8,877 nt of DNA from positions 1 through 8,877 of the forward strand of contig JBJFCD010000215.1 of the NCBI GenBank assembly GCA_051888795.1. The letters are read 5' to 3'. The stretch is from MD308 sp051888795 (GTDB lineage: Bacteria > Bacillota > Clostridia > Lachnospirales > Lachnospiraceae). The first letter of the stretch is position 1, and every line of letters begins with the position of its first letter. A program made the position numbers and the translations under genes. This document shows, one piece after another, positions 1-7,781 of this stretch. The notes under the pieces are model-generated. The model worked only from the letters and a program-made list of their open reading frames with translations, did no database searches and had not been told where the DNA came from.

Positions 1-1
1 G

Positions 2-67
2 AATGACCAGACGATAGAATTGCCCGATACGGACTTCGTCTGTGATTTTGATGTGGTGATAGTATAG
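2..67 (+). CDS. Possible 3' end of an unidentified gene, cut by window edge
   Basis: An open frame enters from the left edge and ends at a TAG at 65-67, giving 21 residues that finish in a run of acidic and hydrophobic residues (DFDVVIV). The stretch looks richer in GC than the AT-rich DNA just after it, which is why it may be coding. I do not recognise the family. If real, the gene converges on the sialidase gene and its mRNA would end near the hairpin at 171-202. The opposite strand is also open here (from an ATG at 68-70 leftwards) but has no visible ribosome binding site, so the plus-strand reading is only mildly preferred. Confidence 0.35.
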   Translation, partial: NDQTIELPDTDFVCDFDVVIV

Positions 68-90
68 CATATGTTGCCGAGCTTGTGCAA

Positions 91-152
91 TACTTAAACA
101 ATTAACATACTTAAACAATTAACATACTTAAACAATTAACAAACAATTAACA
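91..152. repeat. 17-bp tandem repeat, about 3.6 copies
   Basis: The unit TACTTAAACAATTAACA occurs three times without a mismatch (91-107, 108-124, 125-141). It is followed by an 11-base partial copy that matches the end of the unit (142-152). The array is very AT-rich and lies in the non-coding gap after the sialidase terminator. Units of this size resemble plasmid iterons, but no replication gene is present. A slippage-prone intergenic minisatellite is the simplest reading. Confidence 0.9.
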
Positions 153-154
153 AA

Positions 155-216
155 AACACCTTACAGAAAAGGCAGCATACACCTTTTCAAATGTATGCCG
201 CCCTAAAGGTCACATT
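155..216 (-). terminator. Stem-loop terminator of the sialidase gene
   Basis: A 10-bp stem (193-202 with 171-180) encloses a 12-base loop. Read on the minus strand the arms are GGCGGCATAC and GTATGCTGCC, fully paired if one G-U pair is allowed, and a TTTTCT run follows. The structure may extend outward: ACCTT (around 207-211) can pair with AAGGT (around 157-161), followed by a TTTTT tract. It begins about 40 bases after the sialidase stop codon, as expected of an intrinsic terminator. Read on the plus strand one pair becomes A-C, so it would work less well for the possible gene at the left edge. Confidence 0.8.
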
Positions 217-244
217 TTTTAATTTTAATATATAACCCTTTCGT

Positions 245-3200
245 CTACAATCCGTTTACTGTTCTTGTTGCTGTAGATCCATATTTTACTTTTGATGAAA
301 CCAATGTTCCTACCCACAAACCATCCGGAGCTGCATCTCTGATTTCTGCTGCGCTGAATGTGTGAGTGGTGGAAGAAGATGTCTGTACTCCTGTAAGCGT
401 TACTGTACCAACAGTCTTTCCGAACAATTTCTTATAAGTAACTTTTAAGGTCGCAACTTTGCCAGCCTGAACAGTGATTGTTCCATCTTCGCCATATACA
501 ATAGCCTGATCTTTCACCGCAGATTCATCAACCAACGCATATCCTTCCGGCAATACAGCTTTTGCTGCTTCCACAATGTCTGCTGCCGCAAAGATATTTT
601 CTTCACCCTCTTCTCCATTTGCAGTCAGAGCAGAAGAAGCAAGTTCTTTTCCGCTATAGTCAACAACAGAAATATTCAGGTTGGCATCAGCGGTAGATAC
701 CGGTTTTTCCATAATGCCAAGATTAATCAAAGCTTCGGTAAAGTCATCTTCGCTCAGCTCTGCAAATGCTGCATTCGGATCATCACAAATCTTCAGATTC
801 GTTACCGCAAGGATTCCATCTCCTTTATTAGTAACTGTAACTGTTCCATCTGTAGCTTTAGTAACTTCGTAAAACATATCTGTATCAGATGTAATTGTCT
901 GTTCTTTTTCATTTACTGTAAATGTAACCGAATCATTTACTGCTTTAAGACCAAGTTCAAGCTTGCGAGTCGTATCTACTTTGAATATAAGAGACTGTCC
1001 TTTTTTAAGGTAAATCTCTTTCTTCGGTCCTTCATTCAAAAGAGTTTCTGCATCATCTGCTGAATTGAGTTCCGCATTACTAAGAACAACCGCACCATTA
1101 ATTTTTCCTTCTGTTTTTTCAAATACCTGTGCATAAATCTCAGCACTGCTTTTTCCCTTGTTAGCATTCAAAGCTGTTAAAACCGCGTCTCTCAAATTGA
1201 AAAATGTTGGATTCTCTTCAAGGTCACTTGCATAAGCGGCATTGGTTGCCTCATCTTCCAATGTACCGTAAACGCGGAATCCATCCAACCTAACTGGATC
1301 AGCGTTTGTAGTTGTAATCTTAAGTTTATAGTTGCCATACCCCAGACCTTTTACTGATGCGATAACGGAATTATAAGCTCCAGTTGAAACCAAATCACCA
1401 TAAGCACCTGTCGCTACTGTTTTAATAGTCATCATTTTTACAAGAGTGCCGTCTGCCTTGTATAACTGAACAAGCACATTTCCTGTATCTTTTGCACAAT
1501 TCGCAAAAATATCAATACCTGTACCTGTAAACGAAAATTCTGCGGTATTACCTTTAGCGGAAGATACTGCTTCTGTACTATTTGATGCACCTTCCTGTTC
1601 TGCTGCATATTTTGCATCAAATCCGTAATGTTCTTGAGAACCAACTTCAGAAGCTGTCTGGCTAACAGTTCCTTTGCTTCCGTCCGTGAAACCGCTTACA
1701 TTTGCGAACCCTTCTTCATAATAAACCGTTGTTGCCGGAATGATACGAACACCGTAACTCTGACCATTTGCCAGTGATAAAGTTACATGGTCATTATCCT
1801 TAACGGTTGTATTTGGCGTATAGGTAAATGATTTTCCATTTTTTGTAATTGAACCGTAAGTTGCCGTACCAGAAGAAATTGTTGTATCACCTAATACTTT
1901 ACTTAAATCAATACTTACCGGCAATCCAAAATCGATGACATATTCCGGCATTTGAACAGTAATATCAGCAACTGCACTTGCCTCAGATGTTAAGCTACCT
2001 GCACTATACTGAGAACTGTAGCTGTACGAAAAGTCCGCTGTATTTGTAATCTTTCCATCCTTAACAACCTTAGCGTAATTATCCATCGTTAATGTAAGTG
2101 ATGTCGTATAAGTGTAAGTCTTGTCAGATGTTGTTGACGTTCCCATATCTGGACTTGAAATTCCATTATTATTTGTCAATTCATCTGTCAGTTTTTCATT
2201 ATCGTATGTGATTGTACCATAAGTTGCATTGGTTGCATATCGAGTAACAACTACACTGTAATTAATCGTATCACCAAGTTCAACTTTCATTCCATCTGTG
2301 TAAGTTTCTGTTGTTCCATTAGAACGGGTGATGGTTGATATCTTCTTTTCTAATTTCGGGAGTTTTTGTGCCACAAATGACAAGTCTGTATGCAAATTAT
2401 TTCCATTACTACTATTGTCTGTAGTTGTTCCAGCATTGTTTTTTGTAAAACAAAGCGCCCCATCACATCCTAAAGCAATTGCATTGGAATACATAACCTT
2501 TAACTGATCGATCGTAAAATTCCCTTCTGCTAGTGCCCAGCGGAAACCACAGCTAGTATCATATACACTTGAATCATTTCCACTAGTTGAAACTCCATTC
2601 TTATCATAATCATATCCATCTGCAAATGGCCATGCATCACTACCTGAGCCATCGGGATTTCCATTTGACAAGACATAATATTCCGAAGCACTGTTTGTAG
2701 ATGCCATATATGTCAGTGCATATCCTTCATCTGGTGCCGCAAAAAACGAAATCTGATAATGTCCACTAACTTTTTCATCAATTAAAATGCCCGTACCGTT
2801 TACTTTAATTAATTCTCCTGCATTTATAGAATAATAAACCGTACAATTTTGTATCGTATCAACATTTATATAAATGTATTTAGATGTAGTATTACTATCA
2901 GCATCGCCTTCTGTTACAGTCACTATCCATTTTTCAATTCTGACAACATTTCCATCTGCATCCTTTATTGTAGCAGTAACAGTTACTGGACTATCTGTTA
3001 CATTCTGCCCCGCAAGAATTGCTTCATTTGTATAAGCACCTGCAGAAGTATCATACTTACCTGCGACGCCTGCATAACTATTATCTGCACTGGACCAAGT
3101 AACCGTCTGACCGTCTTCCAGCTCAACCAAGAGGATCTGAGTCTCATTTTCTTTAATCGAAATTGGAGTCCCATCATTTACAGTTACATTATATATAACA

Positions 3201-5419
3201 CCTGCAGTTGTAACAGTAGCTGTGCCATCTTTCAGACCAGTAAATGTAACCTGTCCATTTGCATACTCTGTCTTTACAACTGTCGAATCAGTATTGGTTA
3301 TGCCAGAACCTCCTGTACTGTCTGCATAAGTGGCAGTTCCGCCAACAGATACTGTTATATTTTCCGTCTTCCTTTCAACTGTAATATTATACTGAGTTGT
3401 TCCCACAATAGCCGTCGTCTCACCGGCAGCAACACCTGTAAAAGTAATTGTAGTAGAAGCAGAAACCGGATCCGTTGTTGACTGCGTATAAACAGTAATA
3501 TTCGATGTTGTAGAAGTATCTGTCGTTGACTGCGTACCAATCGGGGTTACATCACTGGTAGAACTCGTCATAGAATATCCCCAAGTATACGTATAGGTAT
3601 AGGACCAACTGCTCCAACTCCAGCTAGAGCTTCTCTTTGCATATACCGGATAATAATTAGTGCCATCTGAAGTATAATAATATCCACTTACAGCTGTCCA
3701 GTTGCTTTTATCACTACTAATCAAAGTATCACAAGTAACACTGGCTTCAGTATACTTCACTCCGCCTTCCTGACCATCTTTTCCTTCCACTTTCATAGTT
3801 GCAATTTCCTTCTTAGGCTCAGCTTGCATCTGTTTCTCATAATTACCAGTATTATCTGTTACAGTTATAGTCTCATCAACAGTTAAAGTTATAGGTTTTT
3901 CACCTGTGACAGTTGGATCATTCCCATCTTCTTGTTCCCCAGAATCAACAGTTAACCCCAGATCATACGTCTGAAAATCCATGGTATAATAGCAATCATC
4001 GCCAGTTCCCCATTTACTTTCCTTATTCTCATACAAAATCGCAACTTTTCCATTAGATATTTCTGTCAAACAGGAATACATGAACGGATTGTTATCAGAT
4101 GTAACAGATACCTCTTTCTCTCTCTGCCAACTCATGGATTTATCACTGTTTACATAGCCCACAAAGATTTTTCCATTTAAACGTTCATTTGCACTGCTGT
4201 TTGTCGATCCACTGCTATCCGGGCCGGTCGGACAAGATACTATTATTACTTCTTTACCACCAACCGTCTTGGAGTACTTGATCGCTGATATCTGTGTATT
4301 GGAATTCGTTGCAATACCTGTATCCACTGGATTTTCCCATGCATCATTTACATAATCAACATAATACAGGCTACTCTGTCCATTTCGGAAAAAGAATCGA
4401 AGCGTGCCATCACTCAACTCTACAACTGCAGATTCTGAACTCCAGATAGATGAAGTTGCATTTTTGGATCTTTTCCATGTTGCTCCACTGTCTTCAGAGT
4501 ATATAAAACTTGTATACTGTGTTCCATTATTATAACTATAAACAGGGAAAATTATTTTTCCACCAGTTACCAGACCGCGTCCCGGTCCTACCAAGCATAC
4601 CTGCTCACTACTTGTCTTCACATTTGGAATCAAAGTCGGCGCTGACCAAGTTTTTCCGCCATCTGTGGATTTTGTCAGATATAAATATCCTGTACGAACC
4701 ACCTGATACGGTGAATCCGAGAAGAACAGATTTGTATCATCACCATTTCCGGTAATATTAAAATATTCGTCTACTGTATATCCCGAAACGACATTATCAC
4801 TGCTGTCATAAATCTGTCCATTTTTCAGATAATAATTATATGTACTTGATCCATTCGCTGCCAGTTTCAGTGTACCATCGTCATTAAATCCTACTGCTGT
4901 TGAAGGTGCTGTATTTCCAGAGCCATTCAGCGCCACTCCATATGGATACAGATCCACCAACATATATACTGTTTCACCATCTGTTGCCAGTGCCGGATCA
5001 ATAAATGCGGTTGAACCAGAGCCATTGTATTCATTTCCGTTATCACCCAGATAGTTTGCAAATGTATAATTCCATCTTGCACCATTATCTTTGGAATAAG
5101 ATACGATTGTGTCCAGCCCGCCTCCATCATAAGTTGTATTCCAACGAGCATCTGCTGCGGCTACAATCGTTCCATCATTCAGTGTTACCATTGCCGGAAT
5201 ACGGAAACTATTGCTTCCACCGGTTCCTTTAACAAAAGGATTTCCGGTTGTCGTTCCATCGGCAGGTTTTGTACCCATAGTCAACGACATTGTCGCCGGA
5301 GTAGATGCATCTTGATCTGTTGCATCAGATTCTGTGGCAAATACATCTAACGATAATGAACCTAGCATCATACACAGAACCAACATCCACGAAAGAATTT
5401 TCTTGACATGTTTTTTCAT
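245..5419 (-). CDS. Large secreted exo-alpha-sialidase (GH33) with long accessory tail
   Basis: This protein should release terminal sialic acid from glycans outside the cell. It is 1724 aa, against roughly 400-800 for many bacterial sialidases. Residues 1-28 form a signal peptide (MKKHVKK, hydrophobic core, likely cut after VFA). The GH33 domain spans about 65-490. It shows the FRIP motif (R73), DAR (R92), a candidate general acid D98, E329, R345, R413 and the candidate nucleophile Y448 in YSCL followed by LYE (E464). Asp boxes lie at 109-116, 251-258 and 308-315, with a weak fourth near 425-431. Residues 160-245 look like the insertion found in NanI/NanB-type sialidases. The tail holds a beta-rich module (505-600), a Trp/Tyr/Ser-rich linker (598-622), Ig-like repeats (about 640-840), an unknown domain (847-1016), a DUF11-like part (1018-1155), and carbohydrate-binding-like sandwiches near 1232-1386 and 1467-1545. 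Catalytic residues were assigned by motif and the tail domains are inferred. No LPXTG or SLH anchor is visible. An AGGAGG six bases upstream fixes the start. Confidence 0.93.
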   Translation of the reverse strand: MKKHVKKILSWMLVLCMMLGSLSLDVFATESDATDQDASTPATMSLTMGTKPADGTTTGNPFVKGTGGSNSFRIPAMVTLNDGTIVAAADARWNTTYDGGGLDTIVSYSKDNGARWNYTFANYLGDNGNEYNGSGSTAFIDPALATDGETVYMLVDLYPYGVALNGSGNTAPSTAVGFNDDGTLKLAANGSSTYNYYLKNGQIYDSSDNVVSGYTVDEYFNITGNGDDTNLFFSDSPYQVVRTGYLYLTKSTDGGKTWSAPTLIPNVKTSSEQVCLVGPGRGLVTGGKIIFPVYSYNNGTQYTSFIYSEDSGATWKRSKNATSSIWSSESAVVELSDGTLRFFFRNGQSSLYYVDYVNDAWENPVDTGIATNSNTQISAIKYSKTVGGKEVIIVSCPTGPDSSGSTNSSANERLNGKIFVGYVNSDKSMSWQREKEVSVTSDNNPFMYSCLTEISNGKVAILYENKESKWGTGDDCYYTMDFQTYDLGLTVDSGEQEDGNDPTVTGEKPITLTVDETITVTDNTGNYEKQMQAEPKKEIATMKVEGKDGQEGGVKYTEASVTCDTLISSDKSNWTAVSGYYYTSDGTNYYPVYAKRSSSWSWSSWSYTYTYTWGYSMTSSTSDVTPIGTQSTTDTSTTSNITVYTQSTTDPVSASTTITFTGVAAGETTAIVGTTQYNITVERKTENITVSVGGTATYADSTGGSGITNTDSTVVKTEYANGQVTFTGLKDGTATVTTAGVIYNVTVNDGTPISIKENETQILLVELEDGQTVTWSSADNSYAGVAGKYDTSAGAYTNEAILAGQNVTDSPVTVTATIKDADGNVVRIEKWIVTVTEGDADSNTTSKYIYINVDTIQNCTVYYSINAGELIKVNGTGILIDEKVSGHYQISFFAAPDEGYALTYMASTNSASEYYVLSNGNPDGSGSDAWPFADGYDYDKNGVSTSGNDSSVYDTSCGFRWALAEGNFTIDQLKVMYSNAIALGCDGALCFTKNNAGTTTDNSSNGNNLHTDLSFVAQKLPKLEKKISTITRSNGTTETYTDGMKVELGDTINYSVVVTRYATNATYGTITYDNEKLTDELTNNNGISSPDMGTSTTSDKTYTYTTSLTLTMDNYAKVVKDGKITNTADFSYSYSSQYSAGSLTSEASAVADITVQMPEYVIDFGLPVSIDLSKVLGDTTISSGTATYGSITKNGKSFTYTPNTTVKDNDHVTLSLANGQSYGVRIIPATTVYYEEGFANVSGFTDGSKGTVSQTASEVGSQEHYGFDAKYAAEQEGASNSTEAVSSAKGNTAEFSFTGTGIDIFANCAKDTGNVLVQLYKADGTLVKMMTIKTVATGAYGDLVSTGAYNSVIASVKGLGYGNYKLKITTTNADPVRLDGFRVYGTLEDEATNAAYASDLEENPTFFNLRDAVLTALNANKGKSSAEIYAQVFEKTEGKINGAVVLSNAELNSADDAETLLNEGPKKEIYLKKGQSLIFKVDTTRKLELGLKAVNDSVTFTVNEKEQTITSDTDMFYEVTKATDGTVTVTNKGDGILAVTNLKICDDPNAAFAELSEDDFTEALINLGIMEKPVSTADANLNISVVDYSGKELASSALTANGEEGEENIFAAADIVEAAKAVLPEGYALVDESAVKDQAIVYGEDGTITVQAGKVATLKVTYKKLFGKTVGTVTLTGVQTSSSTTHTFSAAEIRDAAPDGLWVGTLVSSKVKYGSTATRTVNGL

Positions 5420-5425
5420 AATTAA

Positions 5426-5431
5426 CCTCCT
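5426..5431 (-). promoter_or_regulatory. Strong ribosome binding site of the sialidase gene
   Basis: AGGAGG read on the minus strand lies six bases before the ATG at 5417-5419. It fixes the start that gives a complete signal peptide. Confidence 0.9.
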
Positions 5432-5446
5432 GTTTATTTTATTTCT

Positions 5447-5458
5447 GATATTAATATC
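5447..5458. other. Perfect 12-bp palindrome upstream of the sialidase gene
   Basis: GATATTAATATC is its own reverse complement and lies 28 bases before the sialidase start codon, in the 80-base gap after the radical SAM gene. It could be an operator for a regulator of the sialidase gene. A palindrome of this composition can also arise by chance in AT-rich DNA. I see no convincing -35/-10 pair around it. Confidence 0.35.
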
Positions 5459-5461
5459 TAT

Positions 5462-5491
5462 ATTAAAAGCAAAATCTGCATGATTTTTGCT
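5462..5491 (-). terminator. AT-rich hairpin between radical SAM and sialidase genes (weak terminator or attenuator)
   Basis: On the minus strand AGCAAAAATC, a 5-base loop and GATTTTGCT form a 9-bp stem with one extra A, followed by TTTAATA. The hairpin begins eight bases after the radical SAM stop codon. The stem has few G-C pairs and the T tract is short, so termination is probably partial. It marks the likely end of the peptide operon while allowing some read-through into the sialidase gene. Confidence 0.5.
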
Positions 5492-5499
5492 GTTTAACC

Positions 5500-6630
5500 T
5501 TACTGTTTTAATTCATGTTCAGCGATTTTTTTCATTGCCTTGACTGTCTCACACAGATAAACCGGTATTCCTGAGACATTTCCCGTTTCGGCAATCGCCA
5601 TTGCTGCACACGCATGACAGATATCTTTGTTTGCGCATTCGCTACATACACCAGATAATTTTAATCCGTCACAGATCTCCGACATCTGCCTCCAAGCCTC
5701 TGCAAAATCCATCTCATACAAATCCATTTTAGGATTCGGTACCATACCGCAAGGAAACATTTGTCCGTCCCATGTGATCCAGAAAGATGCATTGCCTGCG
5801 CGGCATCTAATTCTTCCATCTAACGGATCCACACAACTCTCATCTAATCCCGGAGGCGGAACACTTCCTTCCAGGAGCTGTTCCAGATATTCTTTGTACC
5901 GTTCTTCCCCATTTTGAAAGCGATATGTTTGCAACCGATATTTTGCAGATTCCTCTGGAGTAAAACGTTCGTTTTCGCCCACCATATCCGGATTTCGTCT
6001 AATCGGCGGAAACATATATGGTGCAACATCCAAAATCAATTCTCTTTCTTTTGCATATCGGATCATCTCTTCCAGATCACCTGCATTAGTAGGCGTAAGA
6101 GAACAATTTAACTTTATCGGAATTCCAGCTTCCCTTAACTCCATAATCGCATGATCTACTTTTGAAAAGACTCCTTTTACATTGCACAGCTTTTCATAGG
6201 TCACATCCGATGTTCCATACAATGTAATATTTACTCTTCTTGGCGGAAGTTTTTTTAATCTGTCTAACGCAGTCGCGTCTATCAAAGAACCGTTAGTGTT
6301 AATCGCTACCAGAAATCCCATCTGCACCAGTCTTTCATATAAAATCCAGAAATCTGGCCACAAAAAAGGTTCTCCTCCTGTCAGCAAAAGGTGTAACATT
6401 CCTGCATCATACGCTTCCTCGGCAATTTTCAACCATTGTTTCAGAGTCATCATGTCTCTGGGATGTTCCTTTACCTCTTTTGCTGTTTTTCGAACATAAC
6501 ACATTTGACAGGAAAAATTGCAAATCGGCGAAAGTTCAAAAGTTCCACTAAACGGTATTTTTGCCATACTCGCTTTATGGAGCATGAATTCCGTTAATGT
6601 AACGGATTTCTTTTTCTTACCTTCCGTCAT
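5500..6630 (-). CDS. Radical SAM/SPASM peptide-modifying enzyme
   Basis: This 376-residue protein has the radical SAM motif CNFSCQMC (C37, C41, C44), which binds the 4Fe-4S cluster that cleaves S-adenosylmethionine. The family motif TGGEP follows at 84-88. The C-terminal half carries a SPASM-type cysteine set for auxiliary Fe-S clusters: C276, C294 (in MFPC), C329, C332, C338, C341 and C360. Enzymes with this layout install thioether or carbon-carbon links, or other radical changes, in ribosomal peptides; some instead mature enzymes. The best substrate candidate is the cysteine-containing peptide encoded at 7514-7759. There is no fused leader-binding domain at the N-terminus, which fits the separate PqqD-like protein in the operon. 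The start overlaps the kinase stop (ATGA), and GGAGGAG lies just upstream, so the two are probably translationally coupled. The exact reaction cannot be read from the sequence. Length is normal for the family. Confidence 0.93.
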   Translation of the reverse strand: MTEGKKKKSVTLTEFMLHKASMAKIPFSGTFELSPICNFSCQMCYVRKTAKEVKEHPRDMMTLKQWLKIAEEAYDAGMLHLLLTGGEPFLWPDFWILYERLVQMGFLVAINTNGSLIDATALDRLKKLPPRRVNITLYGTSDVTYEKLCNVKGVFSKVDHAIMELREAGIPIKLNCSLTPTNAGDLEEMIRYAKERELILDVAPYMFPPIRRNPDMVGENERFTPEESAKYRLQTYRFQNGEERYKEYLEQLLEGSVPPPGLDESCVDPLDGRIRCRAGNASFWITWDGQMFPCGMVPNPKMDLYEMDFAEAWRQMSEICDGLKLSGVCSECANKDICHACAAMAIAETGNVSGIPVYLCETVKAMKKIAEHELKQ

Positions 6631-7499
6631 AATGTCTCCTCCGTCTTTAATGTTTGTTTTAGCAATTCTACTGCCTGTCGATCGGGTGTACAGCCCATCT
6701 CATACATTGGAACCTCTGAAACCATCAAAGTTGCTAAATCACATATATTGGCGACACATTCCGGATTCCATGTACTGAGTGTCATGCCAGCATATATATT
6801 ACGAAATGCCTCTGCCGGATTCAGTTTTCTAATCGTACATGTTTCACTTTGCGTTAGAAAAACAATGGCACGAATCGGTGTCCTTGCATCCAGATAACAT
6901 CCTGAAGAACCCGCATATGGAGCTCCATACGCATACCAAATCTTGTCTTCCTTCTTTATAAAGGGTCTGTCTCCATTCACTAAAGCCGCGCCTTCATATT
7001 GGCACCACAATGCACCTTGTGTTGATTTCCCAACTCCAGATCTTCCCGAAAATAGGATTCCTCCATAAGATGTATCAACTGCACATGCATGTAAAATCAT
7101 ACGATTTTCGAGTTGCATAATCGTCTCCCATGCAATATGAAAGAAACAATTATCACTCTGACTCAGATTCCGCTGTCCGCAAGAAAGGTATTCCACCTCT
7201 ATGTGCTTCTTTCTCCAGTCATAAAACGCCACAGCATAAATTTTCTCATCATGCTTCATATCTCGAAATCTGCGATAATAATATCCATTAGAATCAACGC
7301 CTACATCAAACGCCGCTTCTTTCTGAAGCCATACACTCGGCATTTCTGAGAACCTGTCTACCTGGCGAAAGAATGCCTCATAATCACAAACACACTCTTC
7401 TTTTCTCATAAATGGAAGAAATCGTTTTGAGATTAATATTGGCTTTTCTGTCTTTAACGCAACAGTAATCCCCGCAATTTCAAAAGAGTAACTAAACAT
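6627..7499 (-). CDS. HPr-kinase-like P-loop kinase of a peptide-modification locus
   Basis: This 290-residue protein belongs to the HprK-related group. Residues 133-160 show the family pattern: a histidine-containing strand (LHACAV, H137), then a Walker A loop GRSGVGKST at 152-160. A second acidic motif, NGDRP around D177, and a PYAG segment (194-197) match the region that is often DDR and PW.G in these kinases. The N-terminal 130 residues are poorly conserved and may recognise the substrate. True HPr kinase/phosphorylase acts on the sugar-transport protein HPr and its gene usually sits with lgt or other housekeeping genes. Here it lies between a small peptide gene and a radical SAM gene, so a peptide substrate is more likely. 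Related enzymes such as PadeK phosphorylate the C-terminal serine of a lasso peptide precursor, and the peptide here also ends in serine. That link is inference. The start follows a GAGGGGAG site and lies 14 bases after the peptide stop codon. Confidence 0.85.
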   Translation of the reverse strand: MFSYSFEIAGITVALKTEKPILISKRFLPFMRKEECVCDYEAFFRQVDRFSEMPSVWLQKEAAFDVGVDSNGYYYRRFRDMKHDEKIYAVAFYDWRKKHIEVEYLSCGQRNLSQSDNCFFHIAWETIMQLENRMILHACAVDTSYGGILFSGRSGVGKSTQGALWCQYEGAALVNGDRPFIKKEDKIWYAYGAPYAGSSGCYLDARTPIRAIVFLTQSETCTIRKLNPAEAFRNIYAGMTLSTWNPECVANICDLATLMVSEVPMYEMGCTPDRQAVELLKQTLKTEETL

Positions 7500-7513
7500 T
7501 TCTCCCCTCAGCT

Positions 7514-7759
7514 TTATGAAGTAAAGATATTAATGTCATCAGTTCCGGTAAATTTGCAGTAATCCTCCCAGATATTCGAACCATAAGTACAATTCACATC
7601 TGCTGTATAAACGGTATATCCCAAATCAATTCCATCAACATCATCAATATAACAGTTTGTTTCTGCTTCCATATGATTCAATGCTGCACTGCAATTTGCT
7701 ACATTATGGGACAGTTCATATGTCTCATAGACCAAATCTGGCTTTACATATTTCTTCAT
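7514..7759 (-). CDS. Putative RiPP precursor peptide (81 aa, four Cys, C-terminal Ser)
   Basis: This small gene encodes 81 residues. The first 25 look like a leader, MKKYVKPDLVYETYELSHNV followed by ANCSA. That follows a KxYxKPxLxxExxELSxxIAxxC pattern I recall from short peptides of gut Clostridia next to PqqD and radical SAM genes. The rest is acidic and rich in Asp, Tyr, Thr and Asn, with cysteines at 23, 36, 57 and 68 and a serine as the last residue. No lysine occurs between K6 and K69. There is no signal peptide, so export would need a dedicated system. The frame is open further upstream to an ATG at 7865-7867, but that part overlaps the lipoprotein gene. The ATG at 7757-7759 has AAAGGAG seven bases before it and is clearly the better start. 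Thioether links made by the radical SAM enzyme are likely but unproven. The mature product and its cleavage site are unknown. Confidence 0.82.
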   Translation of the reverse strand: MKKYVKPDLVYETYELSHNVANCSAALNHMEAETNCYIDDVDGIDLGYTVYTADVNCTYGSNIWEDYCKFTGTDDINIFTS

Positions 7760-7766
7760 GAGCAAT

Positions 7767-7773
7767 CTCCTTT
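7767..7773 (-). promoter_or_regulatory. Ribosome binding site that fixes the peptide start
   Basis: AAAGGAG on the minus strand ends seven bases before the ATG at 7757-7759. It supports the 81-residue peptide over the 117-residue reading that would start inside the lipoprotein gene. Confidence 0.85.
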
Positions 7774-7781
7774 TCTTTTTC

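Noticed and set aside
1..70. Minus-strand open frame from the ATG at 68-70 to the left edge
   Set aside because: It is open and protein-like, but no ribosome binding site precedes the ATG, and the fragment is too short to judge. Kept only as an alternative to the plus-strand fragment.
91..152. CRISPR array or plasmid iterons
   Set aside because: The repeats are directly adjacent without spacers, which rules out CRISPR, and there is no replication protein gene to support iterons.
2849..3481. A 210-residue plus-strand open frame opposite the sialidase gene
   Set aside because: It is rich in Cys, Ser and Ile in a way typical of the antisense of Thr/Val-rich coding sequence, has no domain I recognise, and lies wholly inside a well-supported gene.
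6627..7499. Authentic HPr kinase/phosphorylase of carbon catabolite control
   Set aside because: The Walker A loop fits, but the second acidic motif reads NGDR, the N-terminal half does not look like HprK, and the neighbours are peptide-modification genes.
5500..7759. Lasso peptide or lanthipeptide locus
   Set aside because: No asparagine-synthetase-like cyclase, transglutaminase-like peptidase or LanB/LanM-type dehydratase is encoded here; the modifying enzyme is radical SAM.
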